From Sphingobacteriales bacterium (lineage in GTDB: Bacteria; Bacteroidota; Bacteroidia; Chitinophagales; Chitinophagaceae): DNA of 49,465 nucleotides. The stretch is taken from contig JAIXWS010000092.1 in the NCBI GenBank assembly GCA_027491165.1, positions 1-49,465 of the forward strand, written 5' to 3'. A program made the position numbers and the translations under genes. This document shows positions 41,040-48,961 of this stretch, piece by piece. Every line of letters starts with the position of its first letter. The first letter of the stretch is position 1. Under the pieces are notes generated by a model, which was not told the DNA's origin, ran no database searches, and saw only the letters and a program-made list of their open reading frames with translations.

Positions 41040-43097
41040 TTACCAAACCTTTGCTCTTAGGCTATCGGGACGGTACATTTTATTTCCTTCTTTTACATTG
41101 AAAGCCTTATAAAATTCGGGCATATTACTCAAAGGCCCATTACAACGCCAAAGATTCGGAGAATGTGGGTCCGTTTTGATTCGGTTAAACATTTCCTCAT
41201 CGCGGGTAGCAGCGCGCCAAACTTGAGCCCAGCTTAAGAAAAAGCGCTGGTCAGGTGTAAAGCCATCAATTTTTTCATTGCTTTGTCCTTGTTTGGTTTT
41301 TTTGAAAGCCTCATAAGCAATTGCCAAACCACCCAAATCTGCAAGATTCTCACCCAGGGTAAGCATTCCATTCACGTGAACGGTATCCAACACAGTATAT
41401 TCGTTGAACTGTTTCACAACCATTCCTGTTTTTTGTGCAAATTTCTGAGCGTCTTCTGGCGTCCACCAATTTTTTAAATTTCCCTCTTCATCATATTGAC
41501 TACCTTGATCATCGAATCCGTGGGTCATTTCATGTCCAATGACACCACCAATACCACCATAGTTGAGGGCATCATCTGCTGCGTCAGAAAAGAAAGGATA
41601 TTGCAAAATACCTGCTGGGAAAACAATCTCATTGAAGGCAGGATTATAATAAGCATTAACAGTTGGCGGTGTCATACCCCACTCTGTACGGTCAACAGGC
41701 TTACCTAAGCGGCTAATATTGTGATTGTATTCAAATGCAGAGGCAGAAATAACATTTTTTACAAAATCATTGCCCACTACATTAAGCTTAGAATAGTCTT
41801 TCCATTTGTCAGGATAACCAATTTTTTTAATAAAGGTATTGAGCTTACCCATTGCTTTTTTCTTGGTGGCCTCACTCATCCAATCGAGGCGCATGATGCG
41901 CTCGCCATAGGTTTTCTGAAGATTATTTACCAATTCAAGCATTCTTTGTTTTGCTTCTGGCTTAAAGGTTTTATCGACATACATTTGTCCTAATAGCTCA
42001 CCAACTGAACCATCAACCACATTTAAGATACGCTTCCAACGAACCTTTTGTTCTTTTTGTCCACGAACAGTTTTGCCATAAAAATCAAATCTAGCATTGT
42101 CAAAATCTTTGCTGAGGAATGCAGCCATGCCATTGATTAAATGAAATTTAAGGTAAGCTTTCCAAGCATCAACAGATGTTGCTTTTAACTGTGTACTTAC
42201 TGCAGCTAAAAACTGAGGCTGACCAACAATTAAACTATCTTGACCTTTAATATTCATTTGACCAAAAATTTTGGACCAATTCATATTGGGTGTTTTTTGG
42301 CTTAAAGATGCTAGACTAAACTTGTTATACAATTTATAGGGATCGCGCATTTCTACACGGGTCATAGAGGCACGAGCCAAAGCTGTTTCGAGGTTCAAAA
42401 TAGCGGCAGTATTTTGGGCAACAGCTTCAAAATCTTGACCTTGAAGTTTAAAAATTTTGTTGATATACAATTTATATTCTTCCCTTATTTTAACCGTACG
42501 GGCATCTAAATTAAAATAATAATCTCGATCGGGCATGCCTAAACCACCTTGAAAGATTTGACAAATTTGTTTGGTTACATTTTTATCATCAGGTGATACA
42601 TAAAATGCAAAAACACCACCAATACCTTCTGTGTGTTGTTTGATTATTTCATTAAGCACATCTTCTGATGTTTTGAGCGCATCAATGCGATCTAACCATG
42701 GTTTCAAGGGACTAATACCTGCTTTTTCAATAGCGGCAGTATCCATACCACTGCGGTAAAAGTCGCCTACCTTTTGGTCGGCACTACCAACTGGGGCATC
42801 CTTTTTTGCTGCGGCAGCATCTAGTAATTCATGGAGAACTTTATAGTTATTGTCTTCTAGGGTATTGAAACTTCCCCAACGAGTCTCACTAGCAGGTATC
42901 GGATTTTTTTTGAACCATGTACCATTGGCATACATAAAAAAGTTGTCGGCCGGATTAATAGAGGTATCCATATTGGCAGGATCAAGCAACTTCACATCAG
43001 ACAGTGATTTTTGGGCATTGGCATCTTTAGCGCCACCACCACAGGAGGCAAAAGCGCAAAGAGCTGTTAAGGCAAGCACTATTGGTTTTAATGTCAT
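41040..43097 (-). CDS. pepO: M13-family (neprilysin/PepO-like) zinc metallopeptidase lipoprotein
   Basis: A 685-residue gluzincin. The signal peptide ends in a lipobox (ALCAFASC), so it is membrane-anchored at the periplasm or surface. The N-terminal helical domain (PADNFFMYANGTWFKKNPIP) is the Peptidase_M13_N region. The catalytic part has NAYYNP, the zinc motif HEMTH (His522, Glu523, His526) and, about 60 residues later, GENLADLGG supplying the third ligand. The C-terminus RCNGPLSNMPEFYKAFNV is conserved in the family. These enzymes cleave short peptides. The frame is open to 43196, but the -7 element at 43133-43140 and the signal peptide favour ATG 43097. Confidence 0.92.
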   Translation of the reverse strand: MTLKPIVLALTALCAFASCGGGAKDANAQKSLSDVKLLDPANMDTSINPADNFFMYANGTWFKKNPIPASETRWGSFNTLEDNNYKVLHELLDAAAAKKDAPVGSADQKVGDFYRSGMDTAAIEKAGISPLKPWLDRIDALKTSEDVLNEIIKQHTEGIGGVFAFYVSPDDKNVTKQICQIFQGGLGMPDRDYYFNLDARTVKIREEYKLYINKIFKLQGQDFEAVAQNTAAILNLETALARASMTRVEMRDPYKLYNKFSLASLSQKTPNMNWSKIFGQMNIKGQDSLIVGQPQFLAAVSTQLKATSVDAWKAYLKFHLINGMAAFLSKDFDNARFDFYGKTVRGQKEQKVRWKRILNVVDGSVGELLGQMYVDKTFKPEAKQRMLELVNNLQKTYGERIMRLDWMSEATKKKAMGKLNTFIKKIGYPDKWKDYSKLNVVGNDFVKNVISASAFEYNHNISRLGKPVDRTEWGMTPPTVNAYYNPAFNEIVFPAGILQYPFFSDAADDALNYGGIGGVIGHEMTHGFDDQGSQYDEEGNLKNWWTPEDAQKFAQKTGMVVKQFNEYTVLDTVHVNGMLTLGENLADLGGLAIAYEAFKKTKQGQSNEKIDGFTPDQRFFLSWAQVWRAATRDEEMFNRIKTDPHSPNLWRCNGPLSNMPEFYKAFNVKEGNKMYRPDSLRAKVW

Positions 43098-43132
43098 AAA
43101 AAATAGAATTAAATAATTTTTAAATAGGGTTA

Positions 43133-43140
43133 CAAATGTA
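43133..43140 (-). promoter_or_regulatory. Candidate -7 element (TACATTTG) of the M13 peptidase gene
   Basis: Perfect TAnnTTTG on the minus strand, 35 bp before ATG 43097; no -33 TTG at standard spacing. Confidence 0.5.
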
Positions 43141-43479
43141 CTCGTAAATGTGCATAAAAACACCAGACGCAAGAGGCAGATTTTAACCAAAGACATAGCT
43201 TTTGATGCAAAGGCATCATGCTTATTAAGCCTAAAACAAATATATTAAATATTTAAAACCAGTAGACGATAGACTAGAGCATCGCATGATTTATTAGCCA
43301 TCTTGAGGACTGAAGGCTTTATTGCCTAGCCAAAAACACTATTAAAAATATAAATAGTGTGCTGATATATCCTAATACAATAAGACGATTGATTTTAAAA
43401 AAAAGGTACAAGATTACTAAACTCCTTAAGGCAAAAGGGCTGCCAATAAGTATCTAGGCTTTTTCCGCCTTAAATACCC

Positions 43480-43487
43480 TACTTTTG
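43480..43487 (+). promoter_or_regulatory. Candidate -7 element (TACTTTTG) of der-rimO
   Basis: Perfect TAnnTTTG 19 bp before the der ATG. The upstream region offers only a T-rich -33 without TTG. Confidence 0.55.
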
Positions 43488-43506
43488 CAGCCTAATTTTT
43501 AAGACA

Positions 43507-44976
43507 ATGGCAGGATTTACAGTAGCGATAGTAGGGCGTCCAAACGTAGGAAAATCAACACTCTTCAACAGATTACTGGAGCAACGCAAGGCAATCGTTG
43601 ATAATATAAGTGGGGTAACCCGCGACCGCCAGTACGGTGTAGCCGACTGGAATGGTAAAACATTTAACGTTATCGATACAGGCGGATTCGTGTCGCGCAG
43701 TGAAGATGTATTCGAAAGAGAAATCAGAAAACAGGTATTGATTGCACTAGACGAAGCAGACCTTTTGATGTTTGTAGTAGACACAGCAACGGGTATCACC
43801 AATCTTGATGATGACATGGCCGATTTGCTGCGCAGAAGCACTAAACCCGTGCTTTTGGTGGTCAATAAAGTAGATAATAACACAAGAATGCTAGAGGCTA
43901 GTGAATTTTATTCCATGGGCTTCGATAAATTATTTTTTGTATCGGCCATATCCGGTAGCGGCACTGGCGAACTATTGGATGAGGTAACGGCTTTGATGCC
44001 CGATGATGCTGAAATGGCTACGCCAAATGTTAAGCGTAGCATTAAAAAAGCAAAAAAACAACGTAGTGATAGTGATTTAGAAAAGGAATGGGAAGAAGGT
44101 GATGCAGCAGAAGAAGACGAAGAAGAATTCTACACGGAAGACTATGAGCAGATTGATGAAGAAAATAAAGTGATTGAATTGGATGAATATGTTCCTAAAA
44201 TCGCCATTATTGGACAACCGAATGCAGGAAAATCCACTCTGCTCAATGCTCTAACAGGCGAAGAAAGAACCATTGTCAGCAATATACCAGGTACAACAAG
44301 AGATAGTATTCATACTCATTACAAGCTTTTTGGAAAAGAATTTGTATTGATTGATACGGCAGGTTTGCGCAAGAAAAAGAATGTACACGAAGACTTAGAA
44401 TTCTATTCAGTTATCCGTGCCATCCGCGCGATGGATGAAGCAGATATTTGCCTTTTGGTGATAGACGCATTGAATGGTATTACCATGCAAGACATCAACA
44501 TCTTTAGTCTTGCTGCGCGAAAAGGTAAAGGGATTGTCATTCTCGTTAATAAATGGGATGCCTTTGAAAAAGAAACCAATACGGCACGCGATTACGAACA
44601 AAAAATCAAAGAGAAAATAGCGCCATTCAATGATGTACCGGTCATCTTCATATCGGCAATGGACAAAACCCGTATTTTCCAGGCCATGGAAAAAACAATT
44701 GAAGTACACGAAAACCAAAAACGTAGAATTCAAACATCGAAATTGAATGAGGCCTTATTGAAAGATATTCAGCGCTTCCCACCGCCTATGTCTCGCGGAC
44801 ATAATGTGAGTATTAAGTTTGTACGCCAATTGCCTACCAAAACACCTTCATTTGCCTTTTATGCCAATTACCCTGAAGCTTTGAGCAGTGCTTATCGTAA
44901 TTTCTTAGAAAATAAATTGCGCGGTCATTACAAGTTTTCAGGCGTACCGCTTAGAGTATATTTTAGAAAAAAATAG
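43507..44976 (+). CDS. der: Ribosome biogenesis GTPase Der (EngA) with an enlarged linker
   Basis: Der carries two GTPase domains and a KH-like domain and helps 50S subunit maturation. Domain 1 has GRPNVGKST (10-18), DTGG (57-60) and NKVD (120-123). Domain 2 has GQPNAGKST (236-244), DTAGL and NKWD. The KH-like region fills the C-terminal 110 residues. At 489 residues it is about 50 longer than typical bacterial Der. The extra length is a linker at about 168-229 that is first basic (KRSIKKAKKQRS) and then very acidic (EEGDAAEEDEEEFYTEDYEQ). It lies 14 bp before rimO, so the two form an operon. Confidence 0.94.
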   Translation: MAGFTVAIVGRPNVGKSTLFNRLLEQRKAIVDNISGVTRDRQYGVADWNGKTFNVIDTGGFVSRSEDVFEREIRKQVLIALDEADLLMFVVDTATGITNLDDDMADLLRRSTKPVLLVVNKVDNNTRMLEASEFYSMGFDKLFFVSAISGSGTGELLDEVTALMPDDAEMATPNVKRSIKKAKKQRSDSDLEKEWEEGDAAEEDEEEFYTEDYEQIDEENKVIELDEYVPKIAIIGQPNAGKSTLLNALTGEERTIVSNIPGTTRDSIHTHYKLFGKEFVLIDTAGLRKKKNVHEDLEFYSVIRAIRAMDEADICLLVIDALNGITMQDINIFSLAARKGKGIVILVNKWDAFEKETNTARDYEQKIKEKIAPFNDVPVIFISAMDKTRIFQAMEKTIEVHENQKRRIQTSKLNEALLKDIQRFPPPMSRGHNVSIKFVRQLPTKTPSFAFYANYPEALSSAYRNFLENKLRGHYKFSGVPLRVYFRKK

Positions 44977-44990
44977 TAAATAAACATATT

Positions 44991-46301
44991 GTGAGAAGTA
45001 GAACCCTCAAAAAAAACAAAGTCAACATCATCACCCTTGGTTGTTCCAAAAACCTTGTGGATAGCGAAGTATTGAGTGGTCAATTGGCAGCCAATGATAT
45101 TGCTGTGGTGCACGAAAATTCTAAAAAAGACCACAACATTGTTGTGGTCAATACTTGTGGATTTATTGATAAGGCAAAAGAAGAAAGCATCAATACTATC
45201 CTAGAGCAATTAGAATTAAAAGAGCAAGGCAAATTGGATAAAGTATATGTAACAGGTTGCTTGAGCGAGCGGTATAGAGGAGACTTATCAAAGGAAATTG
45301 CTGATGTAGACGCTTGGTTTGGCACGATGGAATTGCCCCTGTTGCTCAAAGAGTTGGAAGCTGATTACAAAACAGAATTGGTGGGTGAAAGACTTTTGGC
45401 CACACCAAAACACTATGCTTATCTCAAAATTTCGGAAGGTTGCAACCGAACTTGTTCATTTTGCGCTATTCCCTTGATGCGTGGCAATCACGTCAGTAAA
45501 ACCATCGAAGAAATAATTGCGGAGGCCAAAAAATTAGTGCAGATGGGTGTGAAAGAAATCATGCTCATCGCACAAGAACTCACCTATTACGGATTAGATA
45601 TTTATAAAAAGCGTGCTCTATCTGATTTATTAAAACATTTGAGTGATATACCTGGCCTGCACTGGATACGTTTACATTATGCTTATCCATCAAAATTTCC
45701 TTTAGATATTTTGGATGTGATGCGTGAACGTGACAATATTTGCAATTACCTAGATATGCCTCTGCAGCACATTACGGATAATATGCTCAAAGCAATGAAA
45801 CGCCAGATGGATAAGCAAGAAATGCTTGACCTTTTGGATGCGGTGCGCGAAAGAGTTCCGGGTATTGCTTTACGCACTACTTTGATTGCTGGTTTCCCTG
45901 GCGAAACAAGAGATGATGTGGAAGAAGTAAAAGCCTTTCTAGAGCAGCAGCGTTTTGACCGCGTTGGTATTTTTACTTATTCGCACGAAGAAAATACCAG
46001 TGCCTACGATTTGGTAGACAATGTTTCGGCAGAAGAAAAGGAGAAGAGAGCACAAGAAATAATGGAAGTGCAACAAGAAATTTCCTACGAAAAAAATCAG
46101 GAATTGGTAGGTCGTACCTTTAAAGTTTTGGTCGATAAAAAAGAATCTGGGCGTTACCTTGGTCGCACCGAATATGATAGTGTGGATGTAGACAACGAAG
46201 TTATTGTCAACTCTGATAAGGCCATCAAAATTGGAGAATTTGTCAAGGTAAAGATTGACAAAGCTTATGATTTTGATCTAGAGGGAACGGTGGTTCTTTA
46301 A
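44991..46301 (+). CDS. rimO: Ribosomal protein S12 methylthiotransferase
   Basis: RimO is a radical SAM enzyme that adds a methylthio group to an aspartate of S12. The 436 residues hold the N-terminal cluster cysteines Cys18, Cys56 and Cys90, the radical SAM triad Cys151, Cys155 and Cys158 (CNRTCSFC), and a C-terminal TRAM domain. The sequence CNRTCSFCAIPLMRG and YLDMPLQH support RimO over the tRNA enzyme MiaB. Translation probably starts at GTG 44991, 14 bp after der; both proteins act on the ribosome. Confidence 0.92.
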   Translation: MRSRTLKKNKVNIITLGCSKNLVDSEVLSGQLAANDIAVVHENSKKDHNIVVVNTCGFIDKAKEESINTILEQLELKEQGKLDKVYVTGCLSERYRGDLSKEIADVDAWFGTMELPLLLKELEADYKTELVGERLLATPKHYAYLKISEGCNRTCSFCAIPLMRGNHVSKTIEEIIAEAKKLVQMGVKEIMLIAQELTYYGLDIYKKRALSDLLKHLSDIPGLHWIRLHYAYPSKFPLDILDVMRERDNICNYLDMPLQHITDNMLKAMKRQMDKQEMLDLLDAVRERVPGIALRTTLIAGFPGETRDDVEEVKAFLEQQRFDRVGIFTYSHEENTSAYDLVDNVSAEEKEKRAQEIMEVQQEISYEKNQELVGRTFKVLVDKKESGRYLGRTEYDSVDVDNEVIVNSDKAIKIGEFVKVKIDKAYDFDLEGTVVL

Positions 46302-46368
46302 TTTGAATATGGGTTGATTTGAAAATTTGAAGATTAGCTAAATATATCTACCATTTACAAAAAAAACA

Positions 46369-46755
46369 ATGTACAAACCAGCTTTAATTATTGGATTTAT
46401 TTGCGCAGCATTGGGTGTTGTTATTGGGGCTTTTGCGGCACATGGTCTCAAACCTATGATGGAGTTGAGCCAACAACAAACCTTTGAAACAGGGGTTCGT
46501 TATCAAATGTACCACAGCTTTGCCTTGATTGCAATAGGCTTGTTGAGTGCTCATTTCAGCAACAACCACATTAACATTGCTACCCTATTTTTCACTTTGG
46601 GTATACTTTGTTTTAGTGGCTCCTTGTACGCTTTATCTTTACTCCAAATGAATGGTATTGTTGGCCTGAAAGGTGTGGGTATAATCACCCCCATTGGTGG
46701 TGTGTTTTTTATACTGGGATGGATATATAGTTTATTGGCAGTATTGAAGGGGTAA
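46369..46755 (+). CDS. DUF423 small membrane protein (YgdD-like)
   Basis: A 128-residue protein with four transmembrane segments. The signature is GAFAAHGLKP after the first helix, followed by TGVRYQMYHSFAL and FSGSLYALSL. These blocks define DUF423, to which E. coli YgdD and Bacillus YwdK belong. The function is unknown. It lies 67 bp after rimO, with no clear promoter, so it may be read from the der-rimO transcript. Confidence 0.88.
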   Translation: MYKPALIIGFICAALGVVIGAFAAHGLKPMMELSQQQTFETGVRYQMYHSFALIAIGLLSAHFSNNHINIATLFFTLGILCFSGSLYALSLLQMNGIVGLKGVGIITPIGGVFFILGWIYSLLAVLKG

Positions 46756-46838
46756 ATTTCTTTAAAAAGCAAAGTGAACAATGAATGTTTGTAAGAATAT
46801 CCTAAACATAATTATTTCATCACCTATTGCACTTGATT

Positions 46839-47426
46839 TCAGATCTTCTTCAATTCTATCCATAATTCTGACAAGGCTCTTGGCGCAACAGAATTAGGCG
46901 CAGTGGCCATATGTTGCAAATGAAAATAGGGGCTGAATAAGGTTTTATATTCATTGATATTTCCGCCAAATGGTGGTCCACCTTCAAAAGTTCGATTAAA
47001 CAATAGTCCTACTAACAAAGCATTCGGCTTTAAAAGTTGGTGCATCTTCCATACATATTGTTGTCGCATTGTAGGAGCTAAGGCACAAAAAAAAGTTTGT
47101 TCAACAATCATATCATAGGCAGCTTGGTGCTCAAAAAAATCACCAAGCAGAATTTTAATCCCTAATTTTCCCTGAAATTTTTCCTTTAATTTTTCGACCA
47201 AACTTGGTGCAATGTCTACTACTGTAATATCGGTAAATCCTTGCTGCAAAAGATATTCAGCCTCATAGCTATTACCGCCACCGGGAATCAAAATGCTTTG
47301 ATTTTTATCTTCCAGCTGATCAAAATATTTTTTGATAGGAGGCGACACTAGCCCCAAATCCCAAGCCGTTCTACCTACTTGATATTGGTTATCCCAATAA
47401 TTTTGATCTAATATCTTTTCCTGCAT
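46839..47426 (-). CDS. TPMT-superfamily SAM-dependent methyltransferase
   Basis: A 195-residue methyltransferase of the thiopurine/thiocyanate S-methyltransferase group. YWDNQYQVGRTAWDLG near the N-terminus is the family signature, followed by SILIPGGGNSYEAEYL (SAM binding), VVDIAPS and EQTFFCALAP. Family members methylate thiopurines, thiocyanate, halides or bisulfide. Its start is 24 bp after the persulfide dioxygenase-rhodanese gene on the same strand, so the two are almost certainly cotranscribed. That makes bisulfide or a small thiol a reasonable substrate guess, not a demonstrated one. Confidence 0.85.
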   Translation of the reverse strand: MQEKILDQNYWDNQYQVGRTAWDLGLVSPPIKKYFDQLEDKNQSILIPGGGNSYEAEYLLQQGFTDITVVDIAPSLVEKLKEKFQGKLGIKILLGDFFEHQAAYDMIVEQTFFCALAPTMRQQYVWKMHQLLKPNALLVGLLFNRTFEGGPPFGGNINEYKTLFSPYFHLQHMATAPNSVAPRALSELWIELKKI

Positions 47427-47450
47427 TTAAGGCTCCTCTCTAGGGGATTA

Positions 47451-48860
47451 TTAAAGAACTTTGCTTTGACAAACAAAATCTGTCTTGGCTACATTGGTTT
47501 TCGCAATAGCCGAAAACCCACCTTCAACTTCAGAAAAATTTCTATAACCTCGTGCCTGCAAAATAGACGCAGCAATCATACTGCGGTATCCACCGGCACA
47601 GTGTAAAAAGAAATGCTCGTTAGGATTCAGATCCTTTATCCAATCATTGATATAGGCCAAAGGTCTGCTATAAGCCTCATCGACATGCTCGGCGGCATAC
47701 TCCGTTTCTTTTCGTATATCCACCACTTTGCTCTCCCCAATCTTCACTTGCTGCGCAAATTCTGCTGCCGAAATTCTATGAATAGTATCCACTTCAAGAC
47801 CAGCATTTTTCCAATTGTCAAAACCACCTTTTAGATGACCAAGAATATGATCAAAGCCTACACGACTCAATCTGGTTACGGTTTCCTCTTCTTTACCAGC
47901 ATCTGTAACCAATAAAATGGCCTGTTTTACATCCACAATCATTGCACCCACCCAAGGTGCAAAATCACCATTTAATCCAATATTGATCGACTGTGGAATA
48001 AATCCTTTATAGAAATCAGCTGCACTGCGTGTGTCTAATATTAGGGCTGTTGTTTCTTCTGCGGCAGCTTCAAACTCTGCAGGTGTTATAGCGCGCATCC
48101 CCTTATTCAATATAGTTTCGAAACTATCATAACCTTGTTTGTTCATGGCTACATTCATTCCAAAATATCCAGGAGGAGGCGTCAAGCCATCTGTAACCGC
48201 TTTGATAAATGCCTCCCGATTGGGCTGATTGAGCGCATAATTCATTTGTTTTTGATGACCCAAAGTATCAACCGTTTCCTTCATCATGTTTTTACCACAA
48301 GCGCTACCGGCACCATGTGCTGGATACACCATAACGTCATCAGCCAAAGGCATGATTTTTTGGTTAAGGCTATCATAGAGCATACCCGCTAAATCTTCTT
48401 GGGTCATATTGGCTGCCTTTTGGGCAAGATCCGGGCGACCCACATCGCCTAGAAACAAAGTATCACCTGAAAAAATGGCGTGGTCTTTACCCTCTTCATC
48501 AATCAAAAGATAAGTAGTGCTTTCCATAGTATGGCCTGGAGTATGCAATACTTTGATACTGATATTGCCCACTTTAAAAAGCTCATCATCTTTTGCGATG
48601 ATTGCATCAAATGAGGGTTGAGCAGTAGGTCCGTAAACAATTGGTGCAGCGGTTTCCCTGCTTAAATCAAGATGACCACTGACAAAATCGGCATGAAAAT
48701 GGGTTTCAAAAATGTATTTAAGAGCAACAGCATCACGATTAATTCTTTCTAAATAAGGTTTGATTTCCCGAAGAGGGTCAATAATGGCGGCCTCACCATT
48801 AGAAGTAATATAATAAGCCCCTTGGGCTAAACAACCGGTATAAATTTGTTCTATATGCAT
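47451..48860 (-). CDS. Persulfide dioxygenase-rhodanese fusion (CstB-like)
   Basis: A 469-residue fusion. Residues 1-240 are an MBL-fold ETHE1-type persulfide dioxygenase with THFHADFVSGH (His54, His56, Asp58, His63), LHTPGHTMES, FSGDTLFLGDVGRPDL and VYPAHGAGS, the last being the iron ligand set. Residues of about 262-350 are a rhodanese-like domain without a catalytic cysteine (VTDAGKEEE at the loop). Residues of about 360-455 are a second rhodanese domain with Cys421 in HCAGGYRS. This is the layout of Staphylococcus CstB, which oxidises persulfides to sulfite and thiosulfate. It is cytoplasmic. A TauE/SafE exporter gene precedes it and a TPMT methyltransferase gene follows. Confidence 0.9.
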   Translation of the reverse strand: MHIEQIYTGCLAQGAYYITSNGEAAIIDPLREIKPYLERINRDAVALKYIFETHFHADFVSGHLDLSRETAAPIVYGPTAQPSFDAIIAKDDELFKVGNISIKVLHTPGHTMESTTYLLIDEEGKDHAIFSGDTLFLGDVGRPDLAQKAANMTQEDLAGMLYDSLNQKIMPLADDVMVYPAHGAGSACGKNMMKETVDTLGHQKQMNYALNQPNREAFIKAVTDGLTPPPGYFGMNVAMNKQGYDSFETILNKGMRAITPAEFEAAAEETTALILDTRSAADFYKGFIPQSINIGLNGDFAPWVGAMIVDVKQAILLVTDAGKEEETVTRLSRVGFDHILGHLKGGFDNWKNAGLEVDTIHRISAAEFAQQVKIGESKVVDIRKETEYAAEHVDEAYSRPLAYINDWIKDLNPNEHFFLHCAGGYRSMIAASILQARGYRNFSEVEGGFSAIAKTNVAKTDFVCQSKVL

Positions 48861-48902
48861 GATTGACTATTTTAAAAATTTTCTGATTGAATAATGAGTT
48901 AA

Positions 48903-48936
48903 CAAAAGTAAGGATGCCTTGTTGTCAATAAGGCAA
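48903..48936 (-). promoter_or_regulatory. Promoter of the CstB-like gene with an inverted repeat between its elements
   Basis: On the minus strand TTG (48936-48934) precedes TACTTTTG (48910-48903) by 23 bp. An inverted repeat TGCCTT-N9-AAGGCA (48915-48920 and 48930-48935) lies across the -33 and spacer, where a repressor could block polymerase. Confidence 0.6.
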
Positions 48937-48961
48937 CATTAGTTACACAGCCCATAGGTTT

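Larger units (their letters stand above)
43098..43506. other. Intergenic region of 409 bp with short hairpins, no gene seen
   Basis: Between the divergent M13 peptidase and der genes. It holds the two -7 elements near its ends. It also holds small inverted repeats at 43203-43218 (TGATGC/GCATCA, four-base loop) and 43336-43360 (ACACTATT/AATAGTGT, nine-base loop). I found no credible open frame, tRNA or known regulatory RNA. Confidence 0.5.

Noticed and set aside
43479-43883. Open frame of 134 codons on the minus strand over the start of der
   Set aside because: It is antisense to the first GTPase domain of Der, Ser/Thr-rich, and has no family resemblance. It is a shadow frame.
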